DNA of 50,403 nucleotides from contig URYH01000005.1 of NCBI GenBank assembly GCA_900552105.1, positions 1-50,403 of the forward strand. The letters are read 5' to 3'. Position 1 is the stretch's first letter. Every line of letters begins with the position of its first letter. The notes below the pieces were generated by a model. That model did no database searches, had not been told where the DNA came from, and saw only the letters and a list, made by a program, of their open reading frames with translations. This stretch comes from an uncultured Eubacteriales bacterium (GTDB lineage: Bacteria > Bacillota > Clostridia > Christensenellales > UBA1242). Position numbers and translations under genes: made by a program. Shown here piece after piece: positions 1 through 7,779 of this stretch.

Positions 1-187
1 AAAGGGTTTTGTGAAATTTTGGCACAAAACCTTTTCTTTTGTCTTTTTGTTTTTTTGTGTTGCATGAAACGAAAAATTTGTCAAGAGCAAATGAATTTGA
101 GTGCGGTTGCACTCAAACTCTGGACAAACCTTTCTGTTTCATGCAATTTGGCTAATAAGAAAAGTTAAGGCAAAAAATGCCTTAACT
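1..187 (+). repeat. Modular repeat family R1, copy 1 (5' end cut by the window)
   Basis: This copy contains three of the five modules seen in the other copies: a terminator-like hairpin with a TTTTGTG/CACAAAA stem at 1-37, the 83-nt nested hairpin at 62-144 (outer arms GCATGAAAC and GTTTCATGC), and the GTTAAGGC/GCCTTAAC hairpin at 164-187. The same modules recur in the same order near 18.8, 27.0 and 29.0 kb. The rest of the leader to gpmI (188-362) shows nothing firm beyond a weak TTGACT box at 317. Confidence 0.8.
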
Positions 188-362
188 ATTACAATAATAT
201 CAAATTAACCAAAACCCTCGGCTGTTGTCATTTTTAGTGGGGTAAAGTAGTTGGGTGAGTTAAATCATGCAGAACATTATTTAAAAAATTGAAAGACAGA
301 AAAAGATTGCCATTATTTGACTAAAATCTCAATTTGTTGCAAACTATGTTGTGGAGGAAAAT

Positions 363-1874
363 ATGGTTGCTTTGATTATTATGGACGGATTTGGAATTCG
401 TAGATTGAGATATGGAAATGCGATAAAGGCGGCAAACACGCCAAATATTGATTATCTTTTAAAAAATTATCCTCACACAACGCTCAATGCGTGCGAAGGT
501 GCGGTTGGCTTGCCACGTGGTCAGGAAGGCAACAGTGAAGCAGGTCATATCAATATGGGAGCTGGAAGAACAATAAAACAAGATGTTGTTCGAATTGACG
601 AAGCGATTGAGAGTGGCGAATTTCCCAAAAACAAAGCAATTCTTTTGGCGATTGACAACGCAAAAAAGAATAACAAAAGCTTGCATCTTTTGGGACTTTG
701 TTCAGATGGTGGGCTTCATGCAAAAATAACTCATCTCAAACAAATTTTGAAATTGACAAAAGAGGGAGGTCTCAAAAATGTCTATTTACATTTGTTTACT
801 GATGGACGTGACACGCCAATTGATAGTGGCGTAAAATATATTGATAACATTGAAAAATTTATTAAAAGACTTGGAGTTGGCAAAATCGCAACGATTGGCG
901 GCAGAGTTTATGGAATGGATAGAGAAAAGAGATATGACAGGCTCAAACTCGCTTATGATGCGATTGTTTATGGTATTTCAAAAAACAATTTTGCGACTGC
1001 GAAAGAATGTTTGGAAAGTTCATATAAAAATGGTGTTTTTGACGAGTTTGTTGAGCCAAGTGTGATTGACGGTGGCAAACAAATCGAAAGTGGAGATAGT
1101 GTAATTTTTTTCAACTATCGCACAGACCGTGCGCGCGAAATGACCGAAGCGATTTCGCAGTCGAGTTTTGACAAATTTAAGACAAAAGAACTCAAAAATT
1201 TGACTTATGTTTGCATGACGCAGTATGACAAAACATTCAAAGATGTGTTGGTTGCGTTTCCACCAGAAAAAAAGACCCCGCCGCTTGGAAAAGTGCTTTC
1301 AGATGCAGGATTAAAACAATTTCGTTGCAGCGAAACAACAAAATATGCTCATGTCACATTTTTCTTTAATGGCGGAGAAGAGTTTGCCTATCCTGGAGAG
1401 GATAGAAAACTTATTGAAACAAAAAATTTGAAAAATTTTGCATCTTTTCCGCAAATGCGAGCATATGAAATCGCAGAAACGGTTGGAGCGGCGATTGAAA
1501 GCAAAAAATACGACTTTGTGCTTGCGAACCTTTCAAACTGTGATATGATTGGACACACTGGCGATTTTGATGCGACAGTAAAAGCAGTCGAAAGTGTTGA
1601 CAGGGCGGTTGGAAAAATTTATGATGCATGCAAAAAGGCAGGCTGCGATTTTCTTCTCACGGCAGACCATGGGAATGCTGATGACATGCTGACAAAGGAC
1701 GGAAAGCCAATAACCTCTCATTCAATGAGCAAAGTTCCGTTTGTTGTCGTTTCGGATAAGTTTACAAATATCCAATTGCGTCAAGACGGAGAACTGACAG
1801 ACATTGCACCAACAGTTCTAAAAATGCTGGGAGTGGAGATACCAACATTCTTTACAAGAAAACCACTATTTTAA
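363..1874 (+). CDS. gpmI: 2,3-bisphosphoglycerate-independent phosphoglycerate mutase
   Basis: Interconverts 3- and 2-phosphoglycerate in glycolysis, in the cytoplasm, as a two-metal (usually Mn) enzyme of the alkaline phosphatase superfamily. The 503-residue length is normal for GpmI. The phosphoserine nucleophile motif GNSEAGH lies at residues 56-62 (Ser58), and late metal ligands are visible in TADHGNADDM. The frame is open from a GTG at 351, but that triplet overlaps the Shine-Dalgarno GGAGG at 353-357, so the ATG at 363, 5 nt behind it, is the start. It stands alone here: the other glycolytic genes of the window, pgk and tpiA, are 33 kb away. An R2 repeat begins at its stop codon. Identification is secure. 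Confidence 0.96.
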   Translation: MVALIIMDGFGIRRLRYGNAIKAANTPNIDYLLKNYPHTTLNACEGAVGLPRGQEGNSEAGHINMGAGRTIKQDVVRIDEAIESGEFPKNKAILLAIDNAKKNNKSLHLLGLCSDGGLHAKITHLKQILKLTKEGGLKNVYLHLFTDGRDTPIDSGVKYIDNIEKFIKRLGVGKIATIGGRVYGMDREKRYDRLKLAYDAIVYGISKNNFATAKECLESSYKNGVFDEFVEPSVIDGGKQIESGDSVIFFNYRTDRAREMTEAISQSSFDKFKTKELKNLTYVCMTQYDKTFKDVLVAFPPEKKTPPLGKVLSDAGLKQFRCSETTKYAHVTFFFNGGEEFAYPGEDRKLIETKNLKNFASFPQMRAYEIAETVGAAIESKKYDFVLANLSNCDMIGHTGDFDATVKAVESVDRAVGKIYDACKKAGCDFLLTADHGNADDMLTKDGKPITSHSMSKVPFVVVSDKFTNIQLRQDGELTDIAPTVLKMLGVEIPTFFTRKPLF

Positions 1875-2025
1875 AAGCCTGTCAAAAAACTTCGCAATCG
1901 TGAAATTTTGAAATTTCACTTGCTACGTTAACTGAAAATGTCCAAAATTGGTCATTTAGGTCAAACTAAACTCCCAAATTTGGGCATTTTCGAGCCTTGC
2001 CTTGCTTGTTTTTTGACAGGCTTTT
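1873..2025 (+). repeat. R2 element, copy 1, with 18-bp terminal inverted repeats
   Basis: The element starts on the gpmI stop codon. Its ends, AAAAGCCTGTCAAAAAAC and GTTTTTTGACAGGCTTTT, are perfect 18-nt reverse complements. Inside is the apex GTCATTTAGG...CTAAACTCC (1951-1974) on a second stem. The 3' arm ends in a T-rich tail, so it may also terminate gpmI transcription. Related copies are at 7323-7475 and in 46381-46600. Confidence 0.8.
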
Positions 2026-2061
2026 ATTATTTGCAAACTATTTGTCGTTTGACAAACTTTT

Positions 2062-2949
2062 TTATTTGTTTTCGTCTAGTTTTTTGACGTCGGTTCTCAG
2101 TCCGCGGGCATTGATTACGCAAATGTCGATAGATGTGTTTGGTTGGTTTTCTATGCCTGAGACGACATCATATGAATTGCCTTCAAACAAGCAATCGTCG
2201 AACACAATTTCGCCATCAAACGAATTGTTTTTGTGTGAGCATGAGAAAGCGGCACTTCGTGAGTTTTTGTTGCCGTTTTGTTTAAAGTCGGTGGAGTGAA
2301 CTTCAACTGACGAATATTTGCCTTCAATGAGGTCAAGGCTTATTGCACAACCAATTGCATCTTCTGGAGCATCACTTCCGTTCTTTTTGAAATTGCAACT
2401 TTCAACAACGAATGATTTTATGTTATTCATTTTGATTCCTGCGAGTTTGTTTGACACAAAAGAAGTTTCTTGAATTGTCAAGGCATTAAATTTGTTTGGG
2501 GACTCTTCTTTTGCTAGTGATAAAAGTCCGCATTCTGAATAGTTTTTGAATGAGCAATGAAAAATGTTTAGACCTGTCACATCTTTGTCTGGGGATATGA
2601 CGATTCCATTTTTTGCATCAATATCTTTTCCCGAAAAAGCAATTTTTTCAAAATAAACTCCGTCAGCGGCGATTGTTGCCGAGCCGTTCAATGTGACGCT
2701 GTTTGATTTGCCGACAATTTTCACTGTTTTTGAAATAAATAAATTTTCTTTGTATGAGCCGGATTTTACAACAATATATTGACCACTTTTGCTGCTTGCG
2801 TCGATGGCGGACTGAATTGTTTCATATTTTTCTCCTTTGCCAACAAACAAAGCACTGTCTGGATAGTTTGTTTGACACCCAGAAAAAATTGGCACCACTC
2901 CAATCAACACAAAACATAAACTAATTAGACCTGTTAGATATCTTCTCAT
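2062..2949 (-). CDS. Predicted lipoprotein with right-handed parallel beta-helix
   Basis: The 295-residue protein begins with a basic start, a hydrophobic stretch and the lipobox FSGC (Cys about residue 25), so it should be exported and lipid-anchored. The mature part opens with a motif like that of pectate-lyase/pectinesterase-type beta-helices (YETIQSAIDA, then YIVVKSGSYKENLFI), followed by repeated short strands carrying Asn and Cys (the repeats around HCSFKN, ETSFVSN, SCNFKKN, CLFEGN). No catalytic residues could be assigned, so it may bind glycan or be structural rather than an enzyme. It is convergent with gpmI and divergent from dnaX. Confidence 0.75.
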   Translation of the reverse strand: MRRYLTGLISLCFVLIGVVPIFSGCQTNYPDSALFVGKGEKYETIQSAIDASSKSGQYIVVKSGSYKENLFISKTVKIVGKSNSVTLNGSATIAADGVYFEKIAFSGKDIDAKNGIVISPDKDVTGLNIFHCSFKNYSECGLLSLAKEESPNKFNALTIQETSFVSNKLAGIKMNNIKSFVVESCNFKKNGSDAPEDAIGCAISLDLIEGKYSSVEVHSTDFKQNGNKNSRSAAFSCSHKNNSFDGEIVFDDCLFEGNSYDVVSGIENQPNTSIDICVINARGLRTDVKKLDENK

Positions 2950-3006
2950 AAAAACCTCAAATAAATTATTTCAAAAATCATATTTTCTAAACAAAAAATT
3001 TGGTGT

Positions 3007-3035
3007 TTGACTTATAAGGAAAAAATTGGTATAAA
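3007..3035 (+). promoter_or_regulatory. Sigma-A-type promoter upstream of dnaX
   Basis: TTGACT (3007-3012), a 17-nt spacer, then TATAAA (3030-3035). The expected start near 3042 would give a leader of about 170 nt before dnaX, containing a strong hairpin. Confidence 0.65.
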
Positions 3036-3073
3036 TGTCACATGAAAAAATTGGACGAATTATTATAAAATTG

Positions 3074-3122
3074 AAGCGAACCGATTATCCTTGTGGGCAA
3101 TTTGGTTCGCCTTATTTTTATT
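3074..3122 (+). ncRNA. Strong hairpin with U-rich tail in the dnaX leader (attenuator or small RNA)
   Basis: GCGAACC pairs with GGTTCGC, and the inner part continues pairing up to a TTGT loop. A TTATTTTTATTTAT tail follows. With the promoter at 3007 this would make a short terminated RNA of about 80 nt or an attenuator for dnaX. The position is where many Bacillota keep the SRP RNA gene, but the conserved SRP apical loop sequence is absent, so it is not called ffs. Confidence 0.5.
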
Positions 3123-3211
3123 TATATCATCTTTTTTCATAAGCAAAAAAGGTTGATTTTCATTTGAAATATGTTATAAAATATAGCATAAGAAGAAATA
3201 TTGGAGAAGGT

Positions 3212-4318
3212 ATGGCATATTTGGCACTTTATCGAAAATATAGACCAACGAGTTTTGACGATGTGATTGACCAAGACCACATCACAAAGACTCTTGAAAA
3301 CCAAGTGAAAACTGGGCAAATTTCTCATGCCTATCTTTTTTGTGGCAGTCGTGGTGTTGGCAAGACAACTTGTGCAAAAATATTCGCCAAAGCAATCAAC
3401 TGTCTGAATCCAAAAAATGGTTCGCCATGTGGGGAGTGCGAAGTGTGCAAAGCACTCAGCGACCCAAGCAATGTTGACGTTCTTGAAATTGACGCAGCAT
3501 CAAACAACAGGGTTGACGAAATCAGAGAGCTTCGAGAAAAAATTGGATACACTCCGGTTTCATGTAAATATAAGGTTTATATTATTGACGAAGTTCATAT
3601 GCTTACTGATAGTGCGTTCAACGCACTTCTCAAAACGCTTGAAGAACCACCAAGACACGCGGTGTTCATTCTTGCAACGACTGAACCTCACAAACTTCCA
3701 GCAACAATTTTGTCGCGTTGCATGAGATTTGATTTTCATCTTGTTTCAACCGAAAAACTCACAGACCTTTTGATCAGCGTGTTTGAAAAAGAAGGAATCA
3801 AGATTGAACACGAAGCGGCACGCGAAATTGCGGTGAAAGCAGAAGGTGGGGTGAGAGATTGTCTTTCGATTGCCGAGTGCGTTGCAGCATATTCTGACAA
3901 AACAATCACACTTGAAAAAACCTTGCAGGTTTTGGGGGTTAATGACCGCGAGAGTTTGTTTGATATTGCCGATGCTGTGAACAAAAAAGATATTGGCAAA
4001 GCACTTTTGGTTGTTAATGACATTTGCCAAAGCGGAAAAAACATTTCTGCGTTTTGCAAAGACCTTTGTTCGCACTATCGTGACTTGTTGGTTGCAAAGA
4101 CTTGTGATAACCCAAACGATGTTCTCAACATGACGGCGGATATGTTTGCAAAACTTGACGAGCAAGCAAGAAGTTATGAACTCGCAAGACTTTTTGAATG
4201 TTTGAAGATATTTTCGGGAATACTTTCTGAACTCAAATTTTCCATTTCGCCACGCGTGCTTTTGGAAACTGCGCTGGTTGAGAGCGTTAGCGAAGAAAAT
4301 TTGGTAAAAAAAAACTAA
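3212..4318 (+). CDS. dnaX: DNA polymerase III clamp-loader subunit, gamma-length product
   Basis: AAA+ ATPase of the replication clamp loader that opens the sliding clamp at primed sites. The Walker A GSRGVGKT is at residues 45-52, the zinc-binding cysteines at 64, 73, 76 and 79, Walker B DEVH at 126-129, and the SRC sensor/arginine-finger motif near 168-170. The ATG at 3212 sits behind GGAGAAGGT and gives the usual MAYLALYRKYRP start, so the 16 upstream in-frame codons are not used. The zero frame ends at residue 368, directly on an A9 run, while the normal tau C-terminal domain continues in the -1 frame. The gene therefore encodes a short product as written and a longer one after slippage. 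It heads dnaX-ybaB-recR-argS. Confidence 0.95.
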   Translation: MAYLALYRKYRPTSFDDVIDQDHITKTLENQVKTGQISHAYLFCGSRGVGKTTCAKIFAKAINCLNPKNGSPCGECEVCKALSDPSNVDVLEIDAASNNRVDEIRELREKIGYTPVSCKYKVYIIDEVHMLTDSAFNALLKTLEEPPRHAVFILATTEPHKLPATILSRCMRFDFHLVSTEKLTDLLISVFEKEGIKIEHEAAREIAVKAEGGVRDCLSIAECVAAYSDKTITLEKTLQVLGVNDRESLFDIADAVNKKDIGKALLVVNDICQSGKNISAFCKDLCSHYRDLLVAKTCDNPNDVLNMTADMFAKLDEQARSYELARLFECLKIFSGILSELKFSISPRVLLETALVESVSEENLVKKN

Positions 4319-4338
4319 AAATTGAGATTGCACCTCAA
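4306..4338 (+). promoter_or_regulatory. A9 slippery site with downstream stem-loop in dnaX
   Basis: Nine consecutive A residues (4306-4314) are followed at once by the zero-frame TAA (4316-4318). A short hairpin lies 7 nt downstream: TTGAG (4322-4326) pairs with CTCAA (4334-4338). Polymerase slippage on an A9 run is the known route to two dnaX products in Thermus, and ribosomal -1 shifting on A-rich heptamers is known for E. coli dnaX. Confidence 0.65.
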
Positions 4339-4659
4339 AAAGAAATTCAACCAAGAATTTTGTGGGGGAAAGTCATAACCCATCTTCGTGAGGACAAAAA
4401 CATTGCACTGCAAATGGCTTGCGGAGATATAACAAAAGTTGAGATGTGTGACGGAAAATTTGTTGCGCACACAACAGAGGAGTTTAATTACAACATGATT
4501 TCGGGCGATTTTGCAAAACGCGAAATTGAAAAAGCATTTCGATGGTTTGGACTGAATCTCAACTTTGAAGTCGTGCTGGACGAAAGACAAATTGACAGAC
4601 AAAAGGTCGACATTGAAAAACTGGGGACCATGTTTGGTGAAATAAAAATTATTGATTAA
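4306..4659 (+). CDS. dnaX: DnaX tau C-terminal extension, reached by -1 frameshift or slippage
   Basis: Starting at the A9 tract, the -1 frame is open for 117 codons and ends with a stop at 4657-4659. It reads like a DnaX C-terminal domain (LWGKVITHLR, then a conserved AFRWFG patch) and is not preceded by a convincing ribosome binding site for a separate start. The ATG at 4360 would begin mid-domain. Joined to the upstream frame it gives a tau-like protein of about 482 residues, a sensible total for a small tau. The alternative is a real frameshift mutation or a homopolymer base-calling error, which the sequence alone cannot exclude. Confidence 0.75.
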   Translation, partial: KKKLKIEIAPQKEIQPRILWGKVITHLREDKNIALQMACGDITKVEMCDGKFVAHTTEEFNYNMISGDFAKREIEKAFRWFGLNLNFEVVLDERQIDRQKVDIEKLGTMFGEIKIID

Positions 4660-4671
4660 AGGAGAATTATT

Positions 4672-5004
4672 ATGGCAGGATATCACGGCGGTTTTGGAGG
4701 AGGATTTGGTGGAGCAAATCTCAATGCTCTCATGCGTCAAGCGCAAAAACTTCAAGAAGACATGCAAAAACAAAAAGAACAACTCGAAACAACGGAGTTT
4801 TCTTCAAATATTGGTGGGGGACAAGTTGAACTTGTTATGTTTGGCTCAAAAAAAGTCAAATCTCTCAAAATCAATCCTCAAATTGTTGACCCAGATGATG
4901 TCGAAATGCTTGAAGATATGATTGTTGCAGCATATTCTGATTGCCTTAGCCAAATTGAAAAGGTTGAAGCAGAAAATATGCCAAATATGCCAATGGGATT
5001 TTGA
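4672..5004 (+). CDS. YbaB/EbfC family nucleoid-associated protein
   Basis: Small dimeric DNA-binding protein of the YbaB/EbfC family, normally encoded between dnaX and recR as here. It has 110 residues with a glycine-rich start (GGFGGGFGGAN), then the family core MRQAQKLQEDMQKQKEQL and a C-terminal segment ending PMGF, close to the usual length. The ATG at 4672 follows AAGGAG with good spacing. Its TGA stop overlaps the recR start, which suggests translational coupling. The exact role of the family (nucleoid association, regulation, perhaps help to RecR) is not settled. Confidence 0.93.
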   Translation: MAGYHGGFGGGFGGANLNALMRQAQKLQEDMQKQKEQLETTEFSSNIGGGQVELVMFGSKKVKSLKINPQIVDPDDVEMLEDMIVAAYSDCLSQIEKVEAENMPNMPMGF

Positions 5005-5600
5005 TGATGGACAATTTTATTGAACCAATTGAAAGACTTGTTAATGCTTTTAGAGCACTTCCTGGCGTTGGGCTGAAAACCGCTCAACGTTATGCTTATT
5101 ATATAATAAATTCTGACCGCGAGGTTGCGGAAGAGTTTGCAAATGCGTTAATTTCTGCAAAAGACAAAGTCAGATTTTGTTCTGTTTGCGGAAACTACAC
5201 CGACCAAGAAGTTTGCAATCTTTGCAAAACTCGCGACAAAAAGATTATTTGTGTCGTCAAAGAGCCAAAAGATATTGTTGCGCTCGAAAAAGTCAAAAAC
5301 ACCAATTTTTCTTACCATGTTTTGCATGGAACAATATCCCCGCTTGAAGGACGAGGACCAGACGACATTCGCATCAAAGAACTTCTTGCGAGGATAAACG
5401 AGGGCGGAGTTGAAGAGGTTATTATTGCGACAAACCCAGATGTTGAAGGAGATGCAACTGCAATGTATATTGCAAGACTTCTCTCTCCACTTGGTGTGAA
5501 AACCACTCGCATTGCTCAGGGCGTTTCCATGGGCAGTGAAATTGAATATGCCGATGAAGTGACGCTTTCTCGCGCCATTGAATCACGAAGGAAAATATAA
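5004..5600 (+). CDS. recR: Recombination mediator RecR
   Basis: RecR forms a ring clamp that works with RecF and RecO to load RecA on gapped DNA. The 198-residue protein shows the N-terminal helix-hairpin-helix (ALPGVGLKTAQRYA), a four-cysteine zinc site at about residues 59, 62, 71 and 74, and the Toprim domain, with EVIIATNPDVEGDATAMY typical of the family. The frame is open from a TTG at 5001, but ATGs at 5004 and 5007 overlap the ybaB stop. 5004 was chosen and 5007 is equally possible. argS begins on the last base of its stop codon, so the two genes are coupled. Confidence 0.96.
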   Translation: MMDNFIEPIERLVNAFRALPGVGLKTAQRYAYYIINSDREVAEEFANALISAKDKVRFCSVCGNYTDQEVCNLCKTRDKKIICVVKEPKDIVALEKVKNTNFSYHVLHGTISPLEGRGPDDIRIKELLARINEGGVEEVIIATNPDVEGDATAMYIARLLSPLGVKTTRIAQGVSMGSEIEYADEVTLSRAIESRRKI

Positions 5601-7324
5601 TGAAACTACAAAATTTAATTAACGAACAACTCCGTGATGTGTTTGAAAAACTTGAATATGACAAAAGTTTGGCAGAGGTTGGACTCAGCAACAAACCGGA
5701 CCTTTGTGATTTTCAATGTAATGCGTGTTTTGTTCTTGCAAAAACACTTCATGTTGCACCGCGCGACGTTGCAGAAAAAATTATTGACGAGTTTAATTCA
5801 AATCCAAATAGGGTGGCGGATGCAAGTTTTTGCAACCCGGGCTTTTTGAATTTTGTTGTTCTCGACAAAACGCTTTGCGAAATTGCTGAATTTATGCAAA
5901 AAGATGAGAGAGCAGGCATTGAGAAAAAACAACAAAAAACAATCGTTTTGGATTTTGGTGGTGCAAACATTGCAAAACCTTTGCATGTGGGACACCTGAG
6001 AAGTGCAGTTATTGGAGAAAGCGTAAAGAGAATTGCAAAGTTTTGTGGCGACAAAGTGATTGGGGACGCACACCTTGGTGATTGGGGACTTCAAATGGGT
6101 CTTGTTATTGCTGAACTTATGGACGAGATTGACACTTCATTCTATTTTGGTGGAAAAGGCGAAAAGCCAATGCTCTCAATGGATTTGTTTAACGAAATCT
6201 ATCCAAAAGCAAGTGCAAGAGCAAAAGTTGATGAGGAGTTCGCGAAACGCGCACACGATGCAACAGTCAAACTTCAAACAAAAGTTGCGGGATTTTATGA
6301 TTTATATCAAGACATAAGACGCGTTTCAATCAAATCGGTTGACAAAGAATATCAAAGATTAAATGTGTTTTTTGATTTGTTCTATGGAGAAAGCGATGCC
6401 GAGCCATACATCAGGCCACTTCTTGATTTGCTTGATGAAAAAGGGCTCACAAAAGAGAGTCAGGGGGCGCTTGTTGTTGAAGTTGAAAAACCTGACGACA
6501 AAGCACCAATGCCGCCAGTTATTGTCAAGTCATCAACGGGCTCTGATTTGTATGCAACAACAGACCTTGCAACAATCATGATGCGTAAAAAAGAATTTAA
6601 TCCGGACGAAATTTGGTATGTGACGGACGACAGACAAAGTTTGCATTTCAAACAAGTTTTCAGAGTTTGTGACCTTTGTGGGCTCACAAGCGATGGAATG
6701 AAATTTGGACATTTCCCATTTGGCACTGTCAATGGAAAAGACGGCAAACCATACAAAACTCGCGAGGGCGGAGTTATGAAACTTGGCGACCTATATCAAC
6801 TCATTTGTGACAAAGCGCAAGAAAAAATCAAAGAAACAAATCGCGAAGGGGACGAAAGTCTTGCGCGAATTGTTGGAGTTGCCGCTCTCAAATTTGGGGA
6901 CTTAATCAATTATCGTGCAAAAGATTATATTTTTGACATCGACAAGTTTGTGTCTTTTGACGGAAAAACCGGGCCATATATTTTGTATTCAGCAGTTCGA
7001 ATTAAGAGCATTTTGAACAGATGTCAACCAACAAGTGACAAAATTTGTGGCAAACTGGGAACGCTTGAAAGAAATATTATTCTTGAATGTGTCAAATTTG
7101 AGAAATCTCTTTTTGCCTCATATGAAGACAAAGCGCCAAACTATGTTGCTCAAAGTTTGTTTGACATTTGCCAATCGTTCTCAACTTTCTATAACGCAAC
7201 AAAAATAATAACCGAAGAAAATCAAGAGCAAAAAAATAATTATTTGAATATTTTGAAACTTGTTCTCAAAATCTTGGAAATTGGTCTATCGCTTTTGGCG
7301 ATTGACATTCCCGACAAGATGTAA
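5600..7324 (+). CDS. argS: Arginyl-tRNA synthetase
   Basis: Charges tRNA-Arg with arginine. The 574-residue protein has the N-terminal ArgRS additional domain that contacts the tRNA D-loop (about 1-95), the class Ia catalytic core with the HIGH motif in the form HVGH (129-132, context GANIAKPLHVGHLRSA), and a C-terminal DALR-type anticodon domain from about 455. As is usual for many ArgRS enzymes no canonical KMSKS is present; the equivalent region is TREGGVMKLGDL. It overlaps recR by one base (TAATG), so it probably ends the dnaX operon. An R2 element starts at its stop codon. Confidence 0.96.
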   Translation: MKLQNLINEQLRDVFEKLEYDKSLAEVGLSNKPDLCDFQCNACFVLAKTLHVAPRDVAEKIIDEFNSNPNRVADASFCNPGFLNFVVLDKTLCEIAEFMQKDERAGIEKKQQKTIVLDFGGANIAKPLHVGHLRSAVIGESVKRIAKFCGDKVIGDAHLGDWGLQMGLVIAELMDEIDTSFYFGGKGEKPMLSMDLFNEIYPKASARAKVDEEFAKRAHDATVKLQTKVAGFYDLYQDIRRVSIKSVDKEYQRLNVFFDLFYGESDAEPYIRPLLDLLDEKGLTKESQGALVVEVEKPDDKAPMPPVIVKSSTGSDLYATTDLATIMMRKKEFNPDEIWYVTDDRQSLHFKQVFRVCDLCGLTSDGMKFGHFPFGTVNGKDGKPYKTREGGVMKLGDLYQLICDKAQEKIKETNREGDESLARIVGVAALKFGDLINYRAKDYIFDIDKFVSFDGKTGPYILYSAVRIKSILNRCQPTSDKICGKLGTLERNIILECVKFEKSLFASYEDKAPNYVAQSLFDICQSFSTFYNATKIITEENQEQKNNYLNILKLVLKILEIGLSLLAIDIPDKM

Positions 7325-7475
7325 AAAGCCTTTCGAAAAACATCGCAATCGTGAAATTATTAAAATCTCACTTGCTGCGTTTCTGGGAGTGTCCAAAGTT
7401 GGTCATTTAGGACTACTAAACTCCCAACACTGGACGCACCCGAGCCTTGCCTTGCTTGTTTTTCGCAAAGCTTTA
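7323..7475 (+). repeat. R2 element, copy 2
   Basis: Directly after the argS stop. The ends form a near-perfect inverted repeat (AAAGCCTTTCGAAAAACA against TGTTTTTCGCAAAGCTTT). The conserved apex GTCATTTAGG...CTAAACTCC is at 7402-7424 on a stem whose sequence differs from copy 1 but still pairs. It marks the left edge of the tryptophan cassette. Confidence 0.75.
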
Positions 7476-7600
7476 TTTTTTATAAATAAATTATTAATAA
7501 ATTTAATTTATTTTATAATAATAATTTAATTTTTTTATTTATTTTTAATTAATTTTAATTATTTTTTTAATTTTTAATCAACAACTCTCTAATTCAGCTG
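7476..7600. other. Extremely AT-rich tract
   Basis: Nearly pure A/T for more than 100 nt, with no supportable gene. Together with the R2 copy it separates the housekeeping argS operon from the accessory cassette. The remainder of the gap to 7780 holds a promoter (7693) and no other recognised element. No T-box specifier or antiterminator motif was found. Confidence 0.6.
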
Positions 7601-7692
7601 TGAGAATCTAATATTGTAAATTTGAATTCAGCATATTTGAATTGTTGGTTTAGTATTCAAAACGCACTCTATAATATTGTTGGGATTTGATA

Positions 7693-7722
7693 TTGACTTT
7701 TGAAGAATTGCAATGTTAAAAT
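7693..7722 (+). promoter_or_regulatory. Candidate promoter of the tryptophan cassette
   Basis: TTGACT (7693-7698), an 18-nt spacer, then TAAAAT (7717-7722), about 50 nt before the first cassette gene. It is the best match in the intergenic region. Confidence 0.5.
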
Positions 7723-7779
7723 TAAATCGTAAATTAAACTTTTTACTGCTTTGAGATTTCTCTTGGAAGGGGGAAAGTG

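Noticed and set aside
1..187. CRISPR array from regularly spaced repeats
   Set aside because: Repeats are long, far apart and folded as nested hairpins; there are no short direct repeats with unique spacers and no cas genes.
3036..3124. SRP RNA (ffs) upstream of dnaX
   Set aside because: The position fits but the conserved GGAAGCAGC-like apical sequence is absent; only an unnamed hairpin is supported.
3746..4354. Minus-strand frames under dnaX
   Set aside because: Codon usage mirrors dnaX, there is no ribosome binding site, and the plus strand is a clear DnaX.
7600..7779. T-box riboswitch controlling the TrpRS cassette
   Set aside because: No specifier loop, no TGGNACCGCG-type T-box sequence and no antiterminator/terminator pair were found.
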